DNA of 64,000 bases from Druceiella hillmani (GCA_039881145.1 JAYKKI010000004.1:48663001-48727000); one strand, 5' to 3'. Numbered from the stretch's first letter, positions 28,304-40,265 are shown. The notes: generated by a model not told the origin, from the letters alone. Made by a program: numbers and translations.

Positions 28304-28419
28304 AATGAAACTACGGGATTTAGTATTATTTCTACTTTATTTAAATTCTTCACTACGACCTATCTTTGCTAATTGCCCACCTGAAGATGTTGCAATACAA
28401 CGAAATCTAGATGGTGGTA
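28304..28419. mobile_element. Fold-back element, copy D
   Basis: The left arm (AAATGAAACTACGGGATTTAG, diverged) runs into TTTATTTAAATTCTTCACTACGACCTA and then the core in opposite polarity (GCCCACCTGAAGATGTTG). An open frame of 105 codons at 28263-28580 is created by this copy and starts with a non-ATG codon; it is not considered a gene. Confidence 0.65.
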
Positions 28420-30404
28420 TTTATATTCTGTCTACGCCTTTAATCAACCAAATTTTAGGAACATTAAACTTGGCCACGGTGAATAATTTTGAAATATTCA
28501 TCGCTATAACAACTAGGGTCACGCGAAAAGAAATTTCTAACGATAATTATTTGATCTTACCATATAGCAAAGCCATATAGAAATAAAAATTGTTCGCTGC
28601 CAAGTTCAATATTATGATAGATTTAATATGCAATAAATCTAGATACCAAGCTCTAACTCGCTCCTCTACTCTTCTCTAGTATAACTCTACAACAATTTAG
28701 TTACTTTTATATCACTGCTTTTCACGGCTAACTTTTCAAAAAGGTACTTAGCTTTTTACGGCAATTTCTTACCCGTAAATGTTTATATAGTATGCAATCC
28801 CGTGAGTTCTCCCTCCTTCTGTGAGGACATCTTCTACCGTAAATCCTGTGAGTAAAAATTAAATTAAAAATAACAAAAAATTGTCTATATATTCACAAGT
28901 ATATAATAGCTCATTTGTACGTCATAATTACTGTCATAATGGCTGTAAAACAATTTAATTTTTAGAATTGTCTGTACTTTTATACATCCATTATAAACTC
29001 GTTAATATCACAGATAACCTTTCGATTTTTTTAATTGGATCCAAGTAATGATCTCTAAAGGAAAATAAACAATCAGGTAGTAACCAAGACGTGAAAATAT
29101 AATTTAATTTATATAATAATTTTATCCAAACACGTAATATACAATAAATTAGCGTCTAGTGAAATATATCTATCTTTAAACAATTTGATTTAAAGTGTAA
29201 TCAACGGAAAACGTGCATATCCATTTTCATTAACTTTATTCAAATTTGGAAAAGTTTACCGAACTTCATTTGCAACTCGAACGCACTTGAAATACAGATG
29301 AAAGCACACATGAAAACTATAAAAAAGAAGAAAACTATTAATTGAATAAACGCCAGAATGAAAACGGAACGCTTGTGAACATTGAAAGTTTTAAATGTTG
29401 GGAGAATTGCCAGCTTTAATTTTCCACCCTTTAACAATTTCAACAAACCACCGTTGTTTTATTTCAGCGTTTATAATGTCCTTTATTTTATAGAATTTCA
29501 CTGCGAAACAGTAATTGAAACTAAGAAATGGATCCAAAGAAGTTTTCATCTTATTAACACCAGAATTTATGGTAAAAGTATCGAGTTTTAAATCAAATCT
29601 AACATATTGAAGGCTTGTTCAGGACCTGCTAACTTTGAAGATCGTGCGAAAGTTGGAATGTGTTTTAAAGTTGAAATATAATTTATTTTGAAAGATTTGT
29701 TTTCATTAATTTTAAATGAATTAATTTTGCCAATATTTCTAAAAAGATTATATAAGATAAAAATATTTGTAAATCAGTAAAACACTTTGTCTAAAATACT
29801 TACCAAGTTTTGGTTTATTACCTATTTAGACACATTATCACTCCGTATTCTAACAAAACATAAATTAAATATTCTCTATAAAAATAATCCTACATTTTAT
29901 ACCTATTTATTTCAGTAGTAATAAGAAAAGTTATAGTTTATTTTAAAATAAATTTTACAACTCATTTTTTTTTTAAACAATAACAAAACTATTTTTCAGC
30001 TTTTCTAAAGTTTCATTATTGTTACTTTTATATTTAGTAAAATATAGAATTTTTATTGGTTAGCTTTAGATTCAATAGTCTAGAATATATATAAGATCTA
30101 TAGCTACATCAATTAACTTTTCTTTTGAAAATTAAAGTTTCCAGAAAATTTACATAAGGTACGTAAGAGTTGTTCGTCATTGTGGTTTTTCATGAAACTA
30201 TGTTAATTAACCTTATTTCTGCTAAATCTATTTTTGCCTGAAATTTAGATTAAGAAGTAGATTAAAAATGTACCAAAACGATATTTGTGTAAAAAATTTA
30301 ATTTGTTGTTGGCCACTATAGTGCCTATCAAGGTCCTAAATAAAGCAAAAAATATGTACTCATTATAAATTGGTTAAAATAAACTATACGAATGTATTCA
30401 TTAT
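28420..30404. other. AT-rich non-coding stretch downstream of the esterase gene
   Basis: Only short overlapping frames on both strands (29240-29591) with no domain. Nothing else identified. Confidence 0.4.
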
Positions 30405-30410
30405 TTTATT
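30405..30410 (-). promoter_or_regulatory. Candidate polyadenylation signal of the esterase gene
   Basis: AATAAA on the minus strand is the first such hexamer after the TAG stop, which would give a 3' UTR of about 250-280 nt. It lies in AT-rich DNA where the hexamer is frequent by chance. Confidence 0.3.
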
Positions 30411-30660
30411 TTTTTCATTATTTAGTTTTATAACCGAACACAATGGCAAACAAATTATAAGAATTAAACTTAGCTATATAAAATATAAACAAAAACAAAG
30501 CGTTAATGTAGTCACGATAAACCCAAAAGATGTCACAATTTTGAAACATTCACACCGACGCGACGTTCAGTTGTATTAACAGCATGAATATCTTCAAATA
30601 AAGAGACAAAACGATAACTCAAATATTTGGCAACCCTCAACTTCTCTATAACCTGGTGTT

Positions 30661-30868
30661 CTATAATTCATTCTTAACTCGTGAAACTTTCTTCGGGATA
30701 TAATACTTCTCACGAAGCTCGTCCCAGAATTTGATGCGATCAACTTCCTGTCCGGAGATGATCTGAAAATCGGCACTGATGTCCAGCAACTCGAGATCTT
30801 CTAATTTCGTGGGCTTCCAATTAAGGCCTTCAAGAATTTCATCTTCCAAATGTTGCGGAGTTGGGTTC
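30661..30868 (-). CDS. Terminal coding exon of the same esterase-family gene
   Basis: The sequence continues the esterase with NPTP, then NWKP, LLDIS and a KFWDELREKYY block, the usual C-terminal signature of carboxylesterases. The acceptor is CACCCAG, with the exon starting at 30868. The first exon base completes the Gly codon begun by GG at the end of the 44360 exon, so the junction reads K-Y-G-N-P-T-P in perfect phase. The exon holds 68 residues plus a TAG stop at 30663-30661. The two exons give about 515 residues. The last four residues are Lys-Asn-Glu-Leu, close to the KDEL/HxEL signals of lumenal ER esterases. No GPI-anchor tail or transmembrane segment is visible, so a secreted or ER-lumenal protein is more likely than a membrane adhesion molecule. 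That localisation is inferred. Confidence 0.9.
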
Positions 30869-31084
30869 CTGGGTGAGATAATTACATATTTATTTTTATT
30901 ATTAATTCATTTCTTAGTTAAATACACGTTTTATTTATATTAATTTAATTTTCACATTCCCACTCACTTATATATTTCAAGAGAAATATTAGTTATATTC
31001 TAAAATACAACTTTCCAATTGTAACCCTGTCATTAGCGACCAATAGGAATGACTTCATTTGGAGCACATAAATATACAAGTTAC

Positions 31085-31330
31085 ATACATGTAAAAGTTT
31101 AGATACGGTAAAAAGTTTAGACAAAGGTACATACGAGTAAAAGTTTAGACACAGCAAAAAGTTTAGACAAAAGTACTTACGTGTAAAAGTTTTAAACACA
31201 GTAAAAAGTTTAGACAAAGGTACATATGAGTAAAAGTTTAGACACGGCAAAAAGTGTAGACAAAAGTACATACGTGTAAAAGTTTTAGACACAGTAAAAA
31301 GTTTAGACAAAGGTACGTATAAGTAAAAAT
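31085..31330 (+). repeat. 46-bp tandem array, about five copies
   Basis: GTACATACGTGTAAAAGTTT and GACACAGTAAAAAGTTTAGA alternate at a 46-bp spacing. The array lies in the esterase intron close to the last exon. Minus-strand open frame 31310-30993 is a by-product. Confidence 0.88.
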
Positions 31331-31372
31331 TTAAACTAGGGTAAGAATTTAAGCACTTAGAGCTTAGGTATT

Positions 31373-31432
31373 TTTTGCATATATTTTAGGTATTATATAC
31401 AAAAGTATATAATACCTAAAATATATGCAAAA
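31373..31432. repeat. Perfect 28-bp inverted repeat with a 4-nt loop
   Basis: The arms 31373-31400 and 31405-31432 are exact reverse complements (TTTTGCATATATTTTAGGTA and so on) around AAAA. On the RNA level this is a 28-bp uninterrupted hairpin in the esterase intron. Confidence 0.93.
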
Positions 31433-31774
31433 GTATAATAAAAACAACCTATTATTCATATTAGTGATACTCTATATCAAACCAAGTAGAAAATATTAAC
31501 AGTTTCTAAAGAACCTACCGTCAAATTGTGATTCCAACGAAAAAAAGTACTCAGTTTAAATATATACACAACAAATCAAAGAAAATTTTTAATTTTGTTA
31601 GAAATGTATTGAATTTACATGTGTAAATTGATATTACAATTGTCTATAATATTAATAACTGAAAACAAAATGTCATGTATTGTTCCTTTAATATCTACAT
31701 GTGTGTATTCCAATTGTTTTTCGATCAAATGGATTTGAATATAAATGAGGACAACGTCGCGAGGGTACACCGTA

Positions 31775-31872
31775 ACAAAAAGTGCATTTTATATTTTCGA
31801 TTGCATTTTGAAAAACCTTTTCTGTCAATGGGCTCGGGAATAAAAAACTTCATCCCAAAGTTTGATACGTAA
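31775..31872 (+). repeat. Solitary unit of the 20-kb 110-bp repeat
   Basis: AAAAAGTGCATTTTATATTTTCGATTGCATTTTGAAAAACC, then AACTTCATCCCAAAGTTTGA, is one diverged unit of the array at 20020-20640, about 11 kb away in the same orientation. Confidence 0.65.
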
Positions 31873-31959
31873 GGAGAGATTCACAAAAAATTAATTGTTT
31901 TTATTGGCATAACTGAACGTAAAATTTAATAAGGATCAAACAAAAATTTAAAAAGTTAT

Positions 31960-32080
31960 TACACTGTGACATACGGACGGACAGACGAAGAAACATGTCG
32001 AAATTATAAAGATTCCGTTTTTCACCATTCGGCAGACGAACCCTGAAAATACTTTCCATCGAATAAATGGATTTACTTTT
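31960..32080 (+). repeat. Dispersed family fragment (3' portion)
   Basis: It contains ACGGACGGACAGACGAAG, AAATTATAAAGATTCCG and CTTTCCATCGAATAA, the last shared with the 3' flank of the 39.2-40.5 kb copy. Confidence 0.5.
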
Positions 32081-32836
32081 ACTATTTTGTATCATAACCA
32101 TTTAAAAAAAATCACTCAAAACGAATCCTAACCTCTGTAAATATTTAACTACCTGCATCAAAAATTAGAATGTCGATATTTACATCATCATCGAACTTCA
32201 ACGTAAAATTATTTTAATCATCTGATAATAACAAATTGAAGAGATAAAGACAATAAAGTTATTTGTCTCATGCATATTGAAGATGTATGATAATATATCA
32301 TTTATGACAATAGATTTACATAGAGAAAAATAATACTAACGATTATACATAATTTAACTGAAATACTACGTACCGTTATATGTTCACACTTATGTATGTA
32401 TCTAACAATGACACTAATAAACTTGGAATAGGAAGTTGTACCTTGCTTAAATAGAGAATAGATAAAACCGCTGCTATTGAACTTATTATATGACAAGTTC
32501 GTCATAACTCCACCTATCAAATACTATTCCGACCTCGACCTAAGTTTAACTTTGGTATAACCCAAAAAAGATGGTATTTCGGGAAGTACATAAGCACGTC
32601 AATTTTTAGAGTTCGATTGTGTTTATAGACATTTTAAAGAAAACAGCAAATTATATAAATAATTCTAAATACAATAAAAAATATCGAGGAAATGTTGAGA
32701 ATAAGTTATATGATAATTTATTAAGTGTAGTGGCATCAAAACCAATATGTATTGATAATAATTATAAATTAAATAAAATTCAAATATTATTCATTTATTT
32801 TTAGCATATTTTAGGGGGGATTATTCCGAAATATTA

Positions 32837-33899
32837 TTAGGTTCGCAACTTATATATCCGCCATCTCTGTACACAAACTTTTCAACTTTTTATATGTAGG
32901 GAATAAAATCAATCGTTAATTGTATAAGCACCGTCGGTGCTGTGTAAGCACGAGAAGACGAGCCCAACACTTGTCGGCAACATTTAGTCAGAGCTAAAAT
33001 TGCGTCCATGTAGAAATCTTTGGGCCTTTGACTGAAAAGCCGATGAAGTTCGATTGTGACATGACTTTCTTCTTTAAATTGTGTATCACGTAAATTATTA
33101 GACAGAGAGTGAAACAGACGGTAATTATATGGCAAAAGATCTGAAGAGTACGGTGGGTGAAGTAGCATACTGAAGTCCATCCAAGAGAAAGTAGCTTTTC
33201 ACGCGTTACTTTTGCTACGTGGGATCGAGCACTGTCATGTAAAAAATAAACTTAGCTTTGATCTGAAGGAAGTTTAGTTGTGACTTTTTTCATAATAAAT
33301 GTTAGCTGTAATTGTACTGTTAGCTTGAAAGAGTTCCTGATGCATAACTCAGTAACTCCATTTATTCCCCACCATTCACTCAAAACTATATTTTACCCAA
33401 TGTTATATATTTGTTTAGGTATACCTTTTTTTCCAGCTCCTAGCCACTGGCATTTGGACCAAAAATTAATGTAAGCCACCCACTTTTCATCTCCTGTAAC
33501 CAAATACTTTAGTCTCTCTTTAGTATGATGGGAACTCAGTAACCAAGCACACATTAGCTTTCCTCTGCAGTTGAAAGGGTATTAGCTCATGTGGTAGCCA
33601 AATAAAATATTTCCGCTTTTTTGTCAAAGCATGAAGTTGTTTCTTCATTGCAGTATATGTTGCATGATGCTTCGCTGGTTTTTCGTCCTAAGCGACATCC
33701 ATGAAGGAAGATACCTGAGTTCACTTCGAAATACTTCCATTTTTAATTTATTCTTTACTCGCCAATTATGCAATAGCAAACTGAACACAAATTCGAATGC
33801 CGCACTATCTATATCCTGTACAAAAAATATGCTAGAAGTTTCTGTAACACGCCAAAAATCTATTGAAAAAAGTGGCGAGTTTATAAGTTACCAACCTAA
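32837..33899 (-). mobile_element. Decayed mariner transposon with both terminal inverted repeats
   Basis: The left end starts TTAGGTTCGCAACTTATA next to a TA dinucleotide. The right end, read on the minus strand, starts TTAGGTTGGTAACTTATA, and both continue to a similar CGCCA motif. Inside on the minus strand are mariner transposase blocks: VTGDEKW with the first catalytic Asp (codon 33491-33489), HDSARSHVAK with the second Asp, and HPPYSSDLLPYNYRLF (in the frame 33180-32890). In the last block the third catalytic Asp of the usual (S/P)SDYHLF is Asn. The reading frame has a stop soon after the first block and a frameshift between the LSLGW and HPPYS blocks. At about 1.06 kb it is shorter than the usual 1.3 kb, and most of the N-terminal DNA-binding region cannot be recognised. 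It cannot encode an active enzyme. It sits inside the esterase intron. Confidence 0.85.
32890..33500 (-). pseudogene. Mariner transposase remnant
   Basis: This is the catalytic-domain remnant of the surrounding mariner. It runs from the VTGDEKW motif to the C-terminal RPKDFYMDAILAL block, which corresponds to the SKPKEFYxxGIxKLPxRW end of intact mariner transposases. It contains at least one in-frame stop and one frameshift, and the third catalytic Asp is replaced by Asn. The two catalytic blocks upstream share one frame and the HPPYS block lies in another. Confidence 0.8.
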
Positions 33900-34554
33900 A
33901 AAATTAGCAACTATTTCTTCGTGCTGTCCATTTTTTCAGCATCTCATGCTCGTTTATAACTGGTAAAAAAAATTAAAATTCGACAAGAACGGTATGTCCG
34001 GTAGCAAAGAATAATATAAATTTCGATTTTAACGATGCACGAAAGACACTATCTGATGTGACAAATGTCATTTTATTCCTAATCATAAGTATAAACTAAT
34101 ATTTTACATGTTTATCTATGAATCACGACGTTGCCACGTTAGCTTTTTTAAATAATTTCGAAATAGTCATTCTATCGTTTTACTGATTTTATTAGTAGGA
34201 ATTAATATCTTCGTTATACCAAGTTATGAGTGATATAAGTATTCTCAGAATAAAGATGGTATTACTCAATGTTAAGTTTAACCATTTTTAGCAGTAACAA
34301 TGTGGTAGTTCAAATCAAAAAAGTCAGTTGGAATATCCGTGTAATCAGTTCCATTCTTATACTGATATAATTTAAATACGAAAAAAGTTTTTAAATGAAG
34401 CCTGTGTATTTTGTATCTTTGATTTATTTGACCCACACATGGGTCGAACTTTTCCATGTGGCGATCGAACATTCGAAATTCGCGGTCGTTTGAAGATGAA
34501 CAAATGATAAATCAAACACTTAGTGGCATTGGTGACCTTTTTGAGGTACGGTAT

Positions 34555-34588
34555 TATATATGTGCATATATGTATATATATATATATA

Positions 34589-34632
<44 letters not shown>

Positions 34633-34645
34633 TACATATATATAA
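34555..34645. repeat. (AT)n microsatellite, interrupted
   Basis: TA/TG-AC interrupted alternating tract; short frames through it on both strands are low-complexity. Confidence 0.97.
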
Positions 34646-36754
34646 ATATTTCGTCTAAAAACTTAACTGATTTTCGAACTAATGTTCGTTAACTAACTTT
34701 TATCTAAAAATTTAACTGGTTGGTCACTTTTTCTTTCCAAAAGTAGTGCATTTATCAACTTATCCCCTGAACAGCTTCCATCGCCAGCCTGTGTAAAATT
34801 ACACGAAAATTTTGTCTTCATCACATTCCATTTCGCAAAACTAATAAGGATAGACAACTTTTTGTTGTTTGGGGAATAACATAACAACAACAAATTTGTT
34901 TAAGTTACTAAAAGAATGCTAGTAACTTGCTCTAGATTGCTATATATATCTAGATTGCTAGACATTTTTTAGGAAAATATTGAATTCGGAACGAAAAAAA
35001 AAGTTTGAAACAGTGTTTTTACGCGTTAATGGATTTCGTTCGGAACAAATGTATAATTATATTAATTCTGCGTTAGCATCAAAGTCGCAAGGCGAATTCA
35101 TTAGGTTTTATCCACGCTGTATGTGTTGTGTGTTACGTGCGTGCGTGAGTGTGTGCAAGCGCACGTATGGCCGGACGTGCTTACGAGCCTGCGTGCATAC
35201 CCGCATACGTGACGCGTGCGTGGAAATTTTGTGGTCACTTTTCCGTCACACTGCTCGTTGTATTATAAAATGACCGATATTATATAATAAAAAACGGATT
35301 TTAACTAGCCTACGTTTTTACTACCCCTTGTACTTTCAAAAGCAATGATTAACCAATTACCAACAAAAAATCGATCAAGTGTAAATCGAAATATATAAAT
35401 ACACAATAAGCGTTCCGTAACATAATTTAAATTGATTGAATTAATGCTTCTGATAATTTTCATTTATTATAGATGCCCTTATTTTTATAATATTATGTTA
35501 TATTATTTTATTATGTTATTTATTTTTATGATATTATATTATATTATTATTATGCTTTCTGATAACTGATATTTTTTTCTGATATATGATATTTTTGATA
35601 CCATATCGTTTTCTAACAACACTTGTATTAATAATAAATGCGTGTATTTATTTTTTGTTGGCATTTTTGGGTCTAGTAACTTGTGCTACATATATAAGTA
35701 AATATATGTAACTAAATTGAATTAAGTTCCTAAAGTCATTAAAAAACATACAAACGCTATCAATAACCGAATAGTAAAAAACTTTATTAGTTGCTAAATA
35801 TGTACCGCGATTTCGCTCGCGCAGAATTATCTTAATTATGCTAACCTCCCCCCGCGGTAACTAAACGCCTCCGTTCCCTTCGCCGAACGCCATCCGTCAT
35901 CAAAATCGACGGTATACTAGTGGGAATACTCCGGATGAACATTCAATAGCGTCTCGCTCAACCATGTACCGTTTAAGCGGTGTTCTTCGATTTTTGTCAC
36001 ATTGTTTTATCACTTATCCGCCTTTATGAATCGTAGCGTGACGGTATATAACGTATGGTCTTCTTCAAAATATGAATATTGCACTAGAGATGAGCCCAAA
36101 TAAACAAATAAATAAGCTTTTCCAATTTATGCATTTTCCGGTTTATTATTATCCTTTTCCTGTTTATTATTAGCACAAATTTGAATTTTTATCTTATACC
36201 TAAATATAATGACATGCTTTTTTTAAATAAACATATTGACATATAACATATAACTACATTTCAGCTTTTCGTTATCATAAATGTCAGCTCCATTTAATAA
36301 AAACTTAGGAAAAACGTTGACTAATATATCCGATTTTGTTTTCTATGAATGAGCGTGTACTGCTAGACGCTCAACCCTTTCTATAACAGTGATATAGTGC
36401 ACCTCAAGAATGGAATGAGGTACGAAAGAAACTAATATATTATAATCCTTATATCCTGTACTCCCACGGGTTGCTATAGCAATTTAACAACCTTTATATG
36501 AAAAAAAAATTAATTTCTTTGAAAGTCATGTGGCATCTTTAGTTTTTGAAGTAAAACTTCTTTACGCACGCTTGACTCGGGGAGTAAGCTGGTGAATGCG
36601 TGACGAGGCGTTACGAAAAGTGTGATCGGGCGAGGCGAACGGAAGTTGAGAGGGAGATATAAGTTAATGAAGACAGAAAGAGAGAGAGTTACGACAAGAG
36701 ACAGCAGTGCGCGCGCACATTTTCTTTATCTCTTCCTCTCATAGCCAGTGCATG

Positions 36755-36756
<2 letters not shown>
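34646..36756. other. Intronic sequence with three GC-richer patches
   Basis: Patches at 35100-35230 (GTGCGTGCG-rich), 35800-36060 (many CpGs, including CGCTCGCGCAG) and 36560-36720 (CpG-rich, followed by a GA-rich run). No open frame explains them. Confidence 0.4.
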
Positions 36757-36802
<46 letters not shown>

Positions 36803-36803
36803 G
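36757..36803. repeat. (AT)n microsatellite
   Basis: Alternating AT with one GT interruption. Confidence 0.97.
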
Positions 36804-37119
36804 CGAATTTGCTAGCGTTACGCGAACGGCAATTTTTTGATTATTTTGTAATTTCATTTCGTTCTTGAACATTTTTATAAATTATTATTTTGTTCAATCC
36901 ATTAAATATTTTACGTTTAAAGTGAATAAAATTGTAAATTCATTTTAAAGTTCATATTTTGTGATCCAAAGCACACACGTGTGGTCTAAAGCACACTCGT
37001 TTTTTTTTCTAATCAAATCACATCAAGGGAAAATTGGTTAGATACTAAATACTGTAAATATTTTTAATTTTACTCGATTTTGTATTTATGAATGTTATAA
37101 AAACATGTACGAAAAGAAC

Positions 37120-37311
37120 TCACGTTACAAGGGTTCCCTAAATATTTTCGCTGTTATAAACATTTATGAGTACAGAGTTTTTCTATTAAATTATTTATAA
37201 ATATGTAATTTTCGTAACATAAATATGTCTTTCACTATATTTTCATAACTAATGTATTTTTCACAGGCGTAAAGCATGATGCATATTTAAATAATATTGT
37301 TTCTCACCATG

Positions 37312-37386
<75 letters not shown>

Positions 37387-37810
37387 TGCTTAGTATATAT
37401 TTCACATACATAATAAATAGACATTATAACAAAGTTAATTTTGCGATTGATTTAAGTCACTTCTAAGTTTCTGTGAACTTTTCAAAAATAGCGGTTTAGC
37501 TGGTAAGTGACGCGTAAGTCTAGCAAAAGTTACCTCTTTTAAGCTTAATATTTTATAAACGGATCCCCGTATGGAAAAAGTGCTTATAACACACCCCGAC
37601 ATTTTTCTTAAAACTTTCAAAAATTCACCCCATTTTACATGTATTGGAGATACCCTAAAAAACATTTTCTGAAAATTTTATTCCATATCTGGGTAGGCCT
37701 TATAATATATACCTCATAGCATGAATAATATGTGAGTAAAACATATGATACCCAGAAAGACGGATATGGCGAAATTGAAAGGGTTGGCTACGGAACTCTA
37801 AAAACGTTAA
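37120..37810 (+). mobile_element. Dispersed (GTCT)n family copy with an (AT)n tract inside
   Basis: It begins GAACTCACGTTACAAGGGTTCC and ends near GGCTACGGAACTCTAAAAA. In the middle, CACCATGTAAATATAT runs into (AT)n at 37313-37381. It is homologous to the 39.2, 42.97 and 11.33 kb copies. An open frame of 76 codons on the minus strand here (37665-37435) is part of the repeat. Confidence 0.6.
37313..37381. repeat. (AT)n microsatellite inside the dispersed family copy
   Basis: Alternating AT with an AAATA break at 37350. Confidence 0.97.
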
Positions 37811-38152
37811 ATATATATATACATATAAATTCCTCGTCTAATAACTGATGTAACAAATAATAACTTTTTTAAATGTTAAACGATTTTAACACAAATTTAT
37901 AGCGTTCGATAGTTGTTTTACTTTACTAAGCAGCAAATCGATTTTTCCGTAAAGATAATAACTGAGCACCAAATAGCACTTACCTATCGAAACAACAGGC
38001 TACAATCCCCCAACAAAAGGTTATTTTGAGATAAAACACGATAATAAACAGCCTCTTCGCTCACCAATTGATAACGTACATACAATATATAGTGAATAGG
38101 GCTCTCGTCTCCAATAATAATAAAAGTCTGGTAGGAGCTGTTAAGACTATAA

Positions 38153-38156
<4 letters not shown>

Positions 38157-38220
<64 letters not shown>

Positions 38221-38235
38221 TTATATATATATATA
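38157..38235. repeat. (AT)n microsatellite
   Basis: About 80 nt alternating AT with TTT breaks near the right end. Confidence 0.97.
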
Positions 38236-39211
38236 CACAACAAAATGGTCTAGAAGAAACATAAATAATTAATAAAACCTATTAAATGGAGTTAGAATAT
38301 ATTCCGTTCGCACTATTGTGTACGTAAAAGTTAAAAGCTTTATGTATATATCGTATTTCCATTAAAATACTTATAAATATTTATTTTATATAGCCTTTTA
38401 AATATTTCGCAATATATCGCGAATTTCTCAAAAATATAGAACATAGGATAATTAATATAGTTTTCCTATTGATTTTAATTAAACTTGCAAAAATTCTGTT
38501 ATTTTCCTAATTTTAAGTTCAATTGGATTTAAAATTAGGAGCAGGGTAGCAATATTTTTTTCGCGTATATTTAAACATTTCTAAATTATAATATTTAAAA
38601 TTTTAAAAAAAGAATGTTTTGAAATCTTTATAAATAGCTTTTTCAAACGATTTTTAACCCAATAATGAGACTATAATTTCTTCAAACAATCATTGGGACA
38701 CTTAATTTGCTCCCACTAAAATTTCCATATAATTACAAATAATAAAATTTCCAATTAATTTCCATATAATACATTTGAAAGCTGAAGGTATAGAAGTACG
38801 ACCGTGTTGCCAGCGCACGGCGGACTTGCTGAAGAGGCAATCGATATTAATTTATAAGGATATCACGAGGACAGCTTAAAGGATGAGGTGAAGTTAGCGT
38901 TTTGTTCATGTGTAAAAAAGAGACAACAATTATTTGAATTTGAAATTATTTGTACCCTGTAAACAGAAGTGATAAAATTATCACTTTCGCCGCTCATCTT
39001 GAAAGCTCCATGACTGATATATACGCGAATCAATATGGTTTATAACTGTGCCAAATTTCAGTTTTCTAAGCAACACAAAGACATCTGTCTTTGTATGTTG
39101 AATACGTAGGCGACATTGTAAGATTTCCATTTGGTGTTCCTTTCTTGCTACGCAACCCCAATGACCTGTACAGATATTATCCAGTTACATACCTATCCAA
39201 AAAAACAGTTA
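38236..39211. other. Intronic non-coding stretch
   Basis: AT-rich, with a small GC-richer patch at 38795-38900. 38340-38440 resembles dispersed-family interior modules (TTTCGCAATATATCGCGAAT) only weakly. Confidence 0.35.
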
Positions 39212-39339
39212 AGTGAGAGTACAACTTACACTACAGGGGTCCCATACACATTTAAACACGTAGAAAAATTTAAACAATCATGGTTACATATTATTTTCAT
39301 TAATATTATTTTTCACAATGTAAATGTATTGCCTAATTA

Positions 39340-39665
39340 TTATACACATTAATATTATACACATTAAATTATTATACACATTAATATTATTTTTCACAAT
39401 GAAAATGTATTGCCTAATTATTATACACATTAATATTATACACATTAATATTATTTTTCACAATGTAAATGTATTGCCTAATTATTATACACATTAATAT
39501 TATACACATTAAATTATTATACACATTAATATTATTTTTCACAATGTAAATGTATTGCCTAATTATTATACACATTAATATTATACACATTAAATTATTA
39601 TACACATTAATATTATACACATTAAATTATTATACACATTAATATTATTTTTCACAATGTAAATG
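39340..39665 (+). repeat. Tandem array based on TTATTATACACATTAA and CACAATGTAAATGTATTGCC
   Basis: Short ATTATACACATTAA modules alternate with the family segment TTTTTCACAATGTAAATG, which recurs at least five times. The higher-order spacing is irregular. Minus-strand open frames here are low-complexity by-products. Confidence 0.85.
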
Positions 39666-39744
39666 TATTGCCTAACATATATTTCACAAGCTTAAGAAAA
39701 ATAACTTTATTGCTTATATCACTTTATTTATTTTATATACTTTC

Positions 39745-40265
39745 GTAATGACCACAAGTTTAATATAATGAGATCCATAAGTTTAATGTAATAAGGTCCA
39801 CAAGTTTGACGTAATGAGATCCACAAATGTTATGTAATGAGGTCCACAGGTTTGATATAATGTGATCCACAAGTCTGATCTAATGAGGCCCACAAGTTTG
39901 ATGTAATGAGATCCACATGTTTAATGTGCTAAGATCCACAAGTTTGATATAATGGAGTCCACATGTTTAATGGAATTATGTCCACAAGTTTGAAGTAATG
40001 TGGTTCACAAGTTGAATGTAGTGAAGTCCACAAGTTTGATATAATGAGGTCCACAAGTTTGATGTAATGAGATCCACAAGTTTGATATAATGAGGTCCAC
40101 AAGTTTAATGAAATAAGGTCCACAGGTTTGATGTAACAAGATTCACAAGTTAGATGAAATGAGGTCCGCAGGTTTGATGTAATAAGATCCACAAGTTTCG
40201 AGTTTGATGTAATGAGGTCCATAAGTTTGATGTAATGAGGTCCACAAGTTTGAATAATGAGATCC
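39745..40265 (+). repeat. 23-bp minisatellite, about 22 degenerate copies
   Basis: The unit is close to CCACAAGTTTGATGTAATGA plus GRT, alternating GAGGT and GAGAT variants. Three units make 69 bp, so the minus strand stays open for 114 codons (40273-39929); this is not treated as a gene. Confidence 0.9.

Noticed and set aside
28263..28580. 105-codon plus-strand open frame
   Set aside because: It begins with a non-ATG codon and a large part of it is fold-back element copy D. No domain.
33631..33966. 111-codon plus-strand frame
   Set aside because: It lies antisense to the mariner relic, whose motifs are on the minus strand, and runs past its right end.
34372..34692. Tyr/Ile-rich frames over AT tracts
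   Set aside because: They are products of alternating AT sequence, as at 4.1, 22.5, 38.1, 47.7, 51.9 and 58.1 kb.
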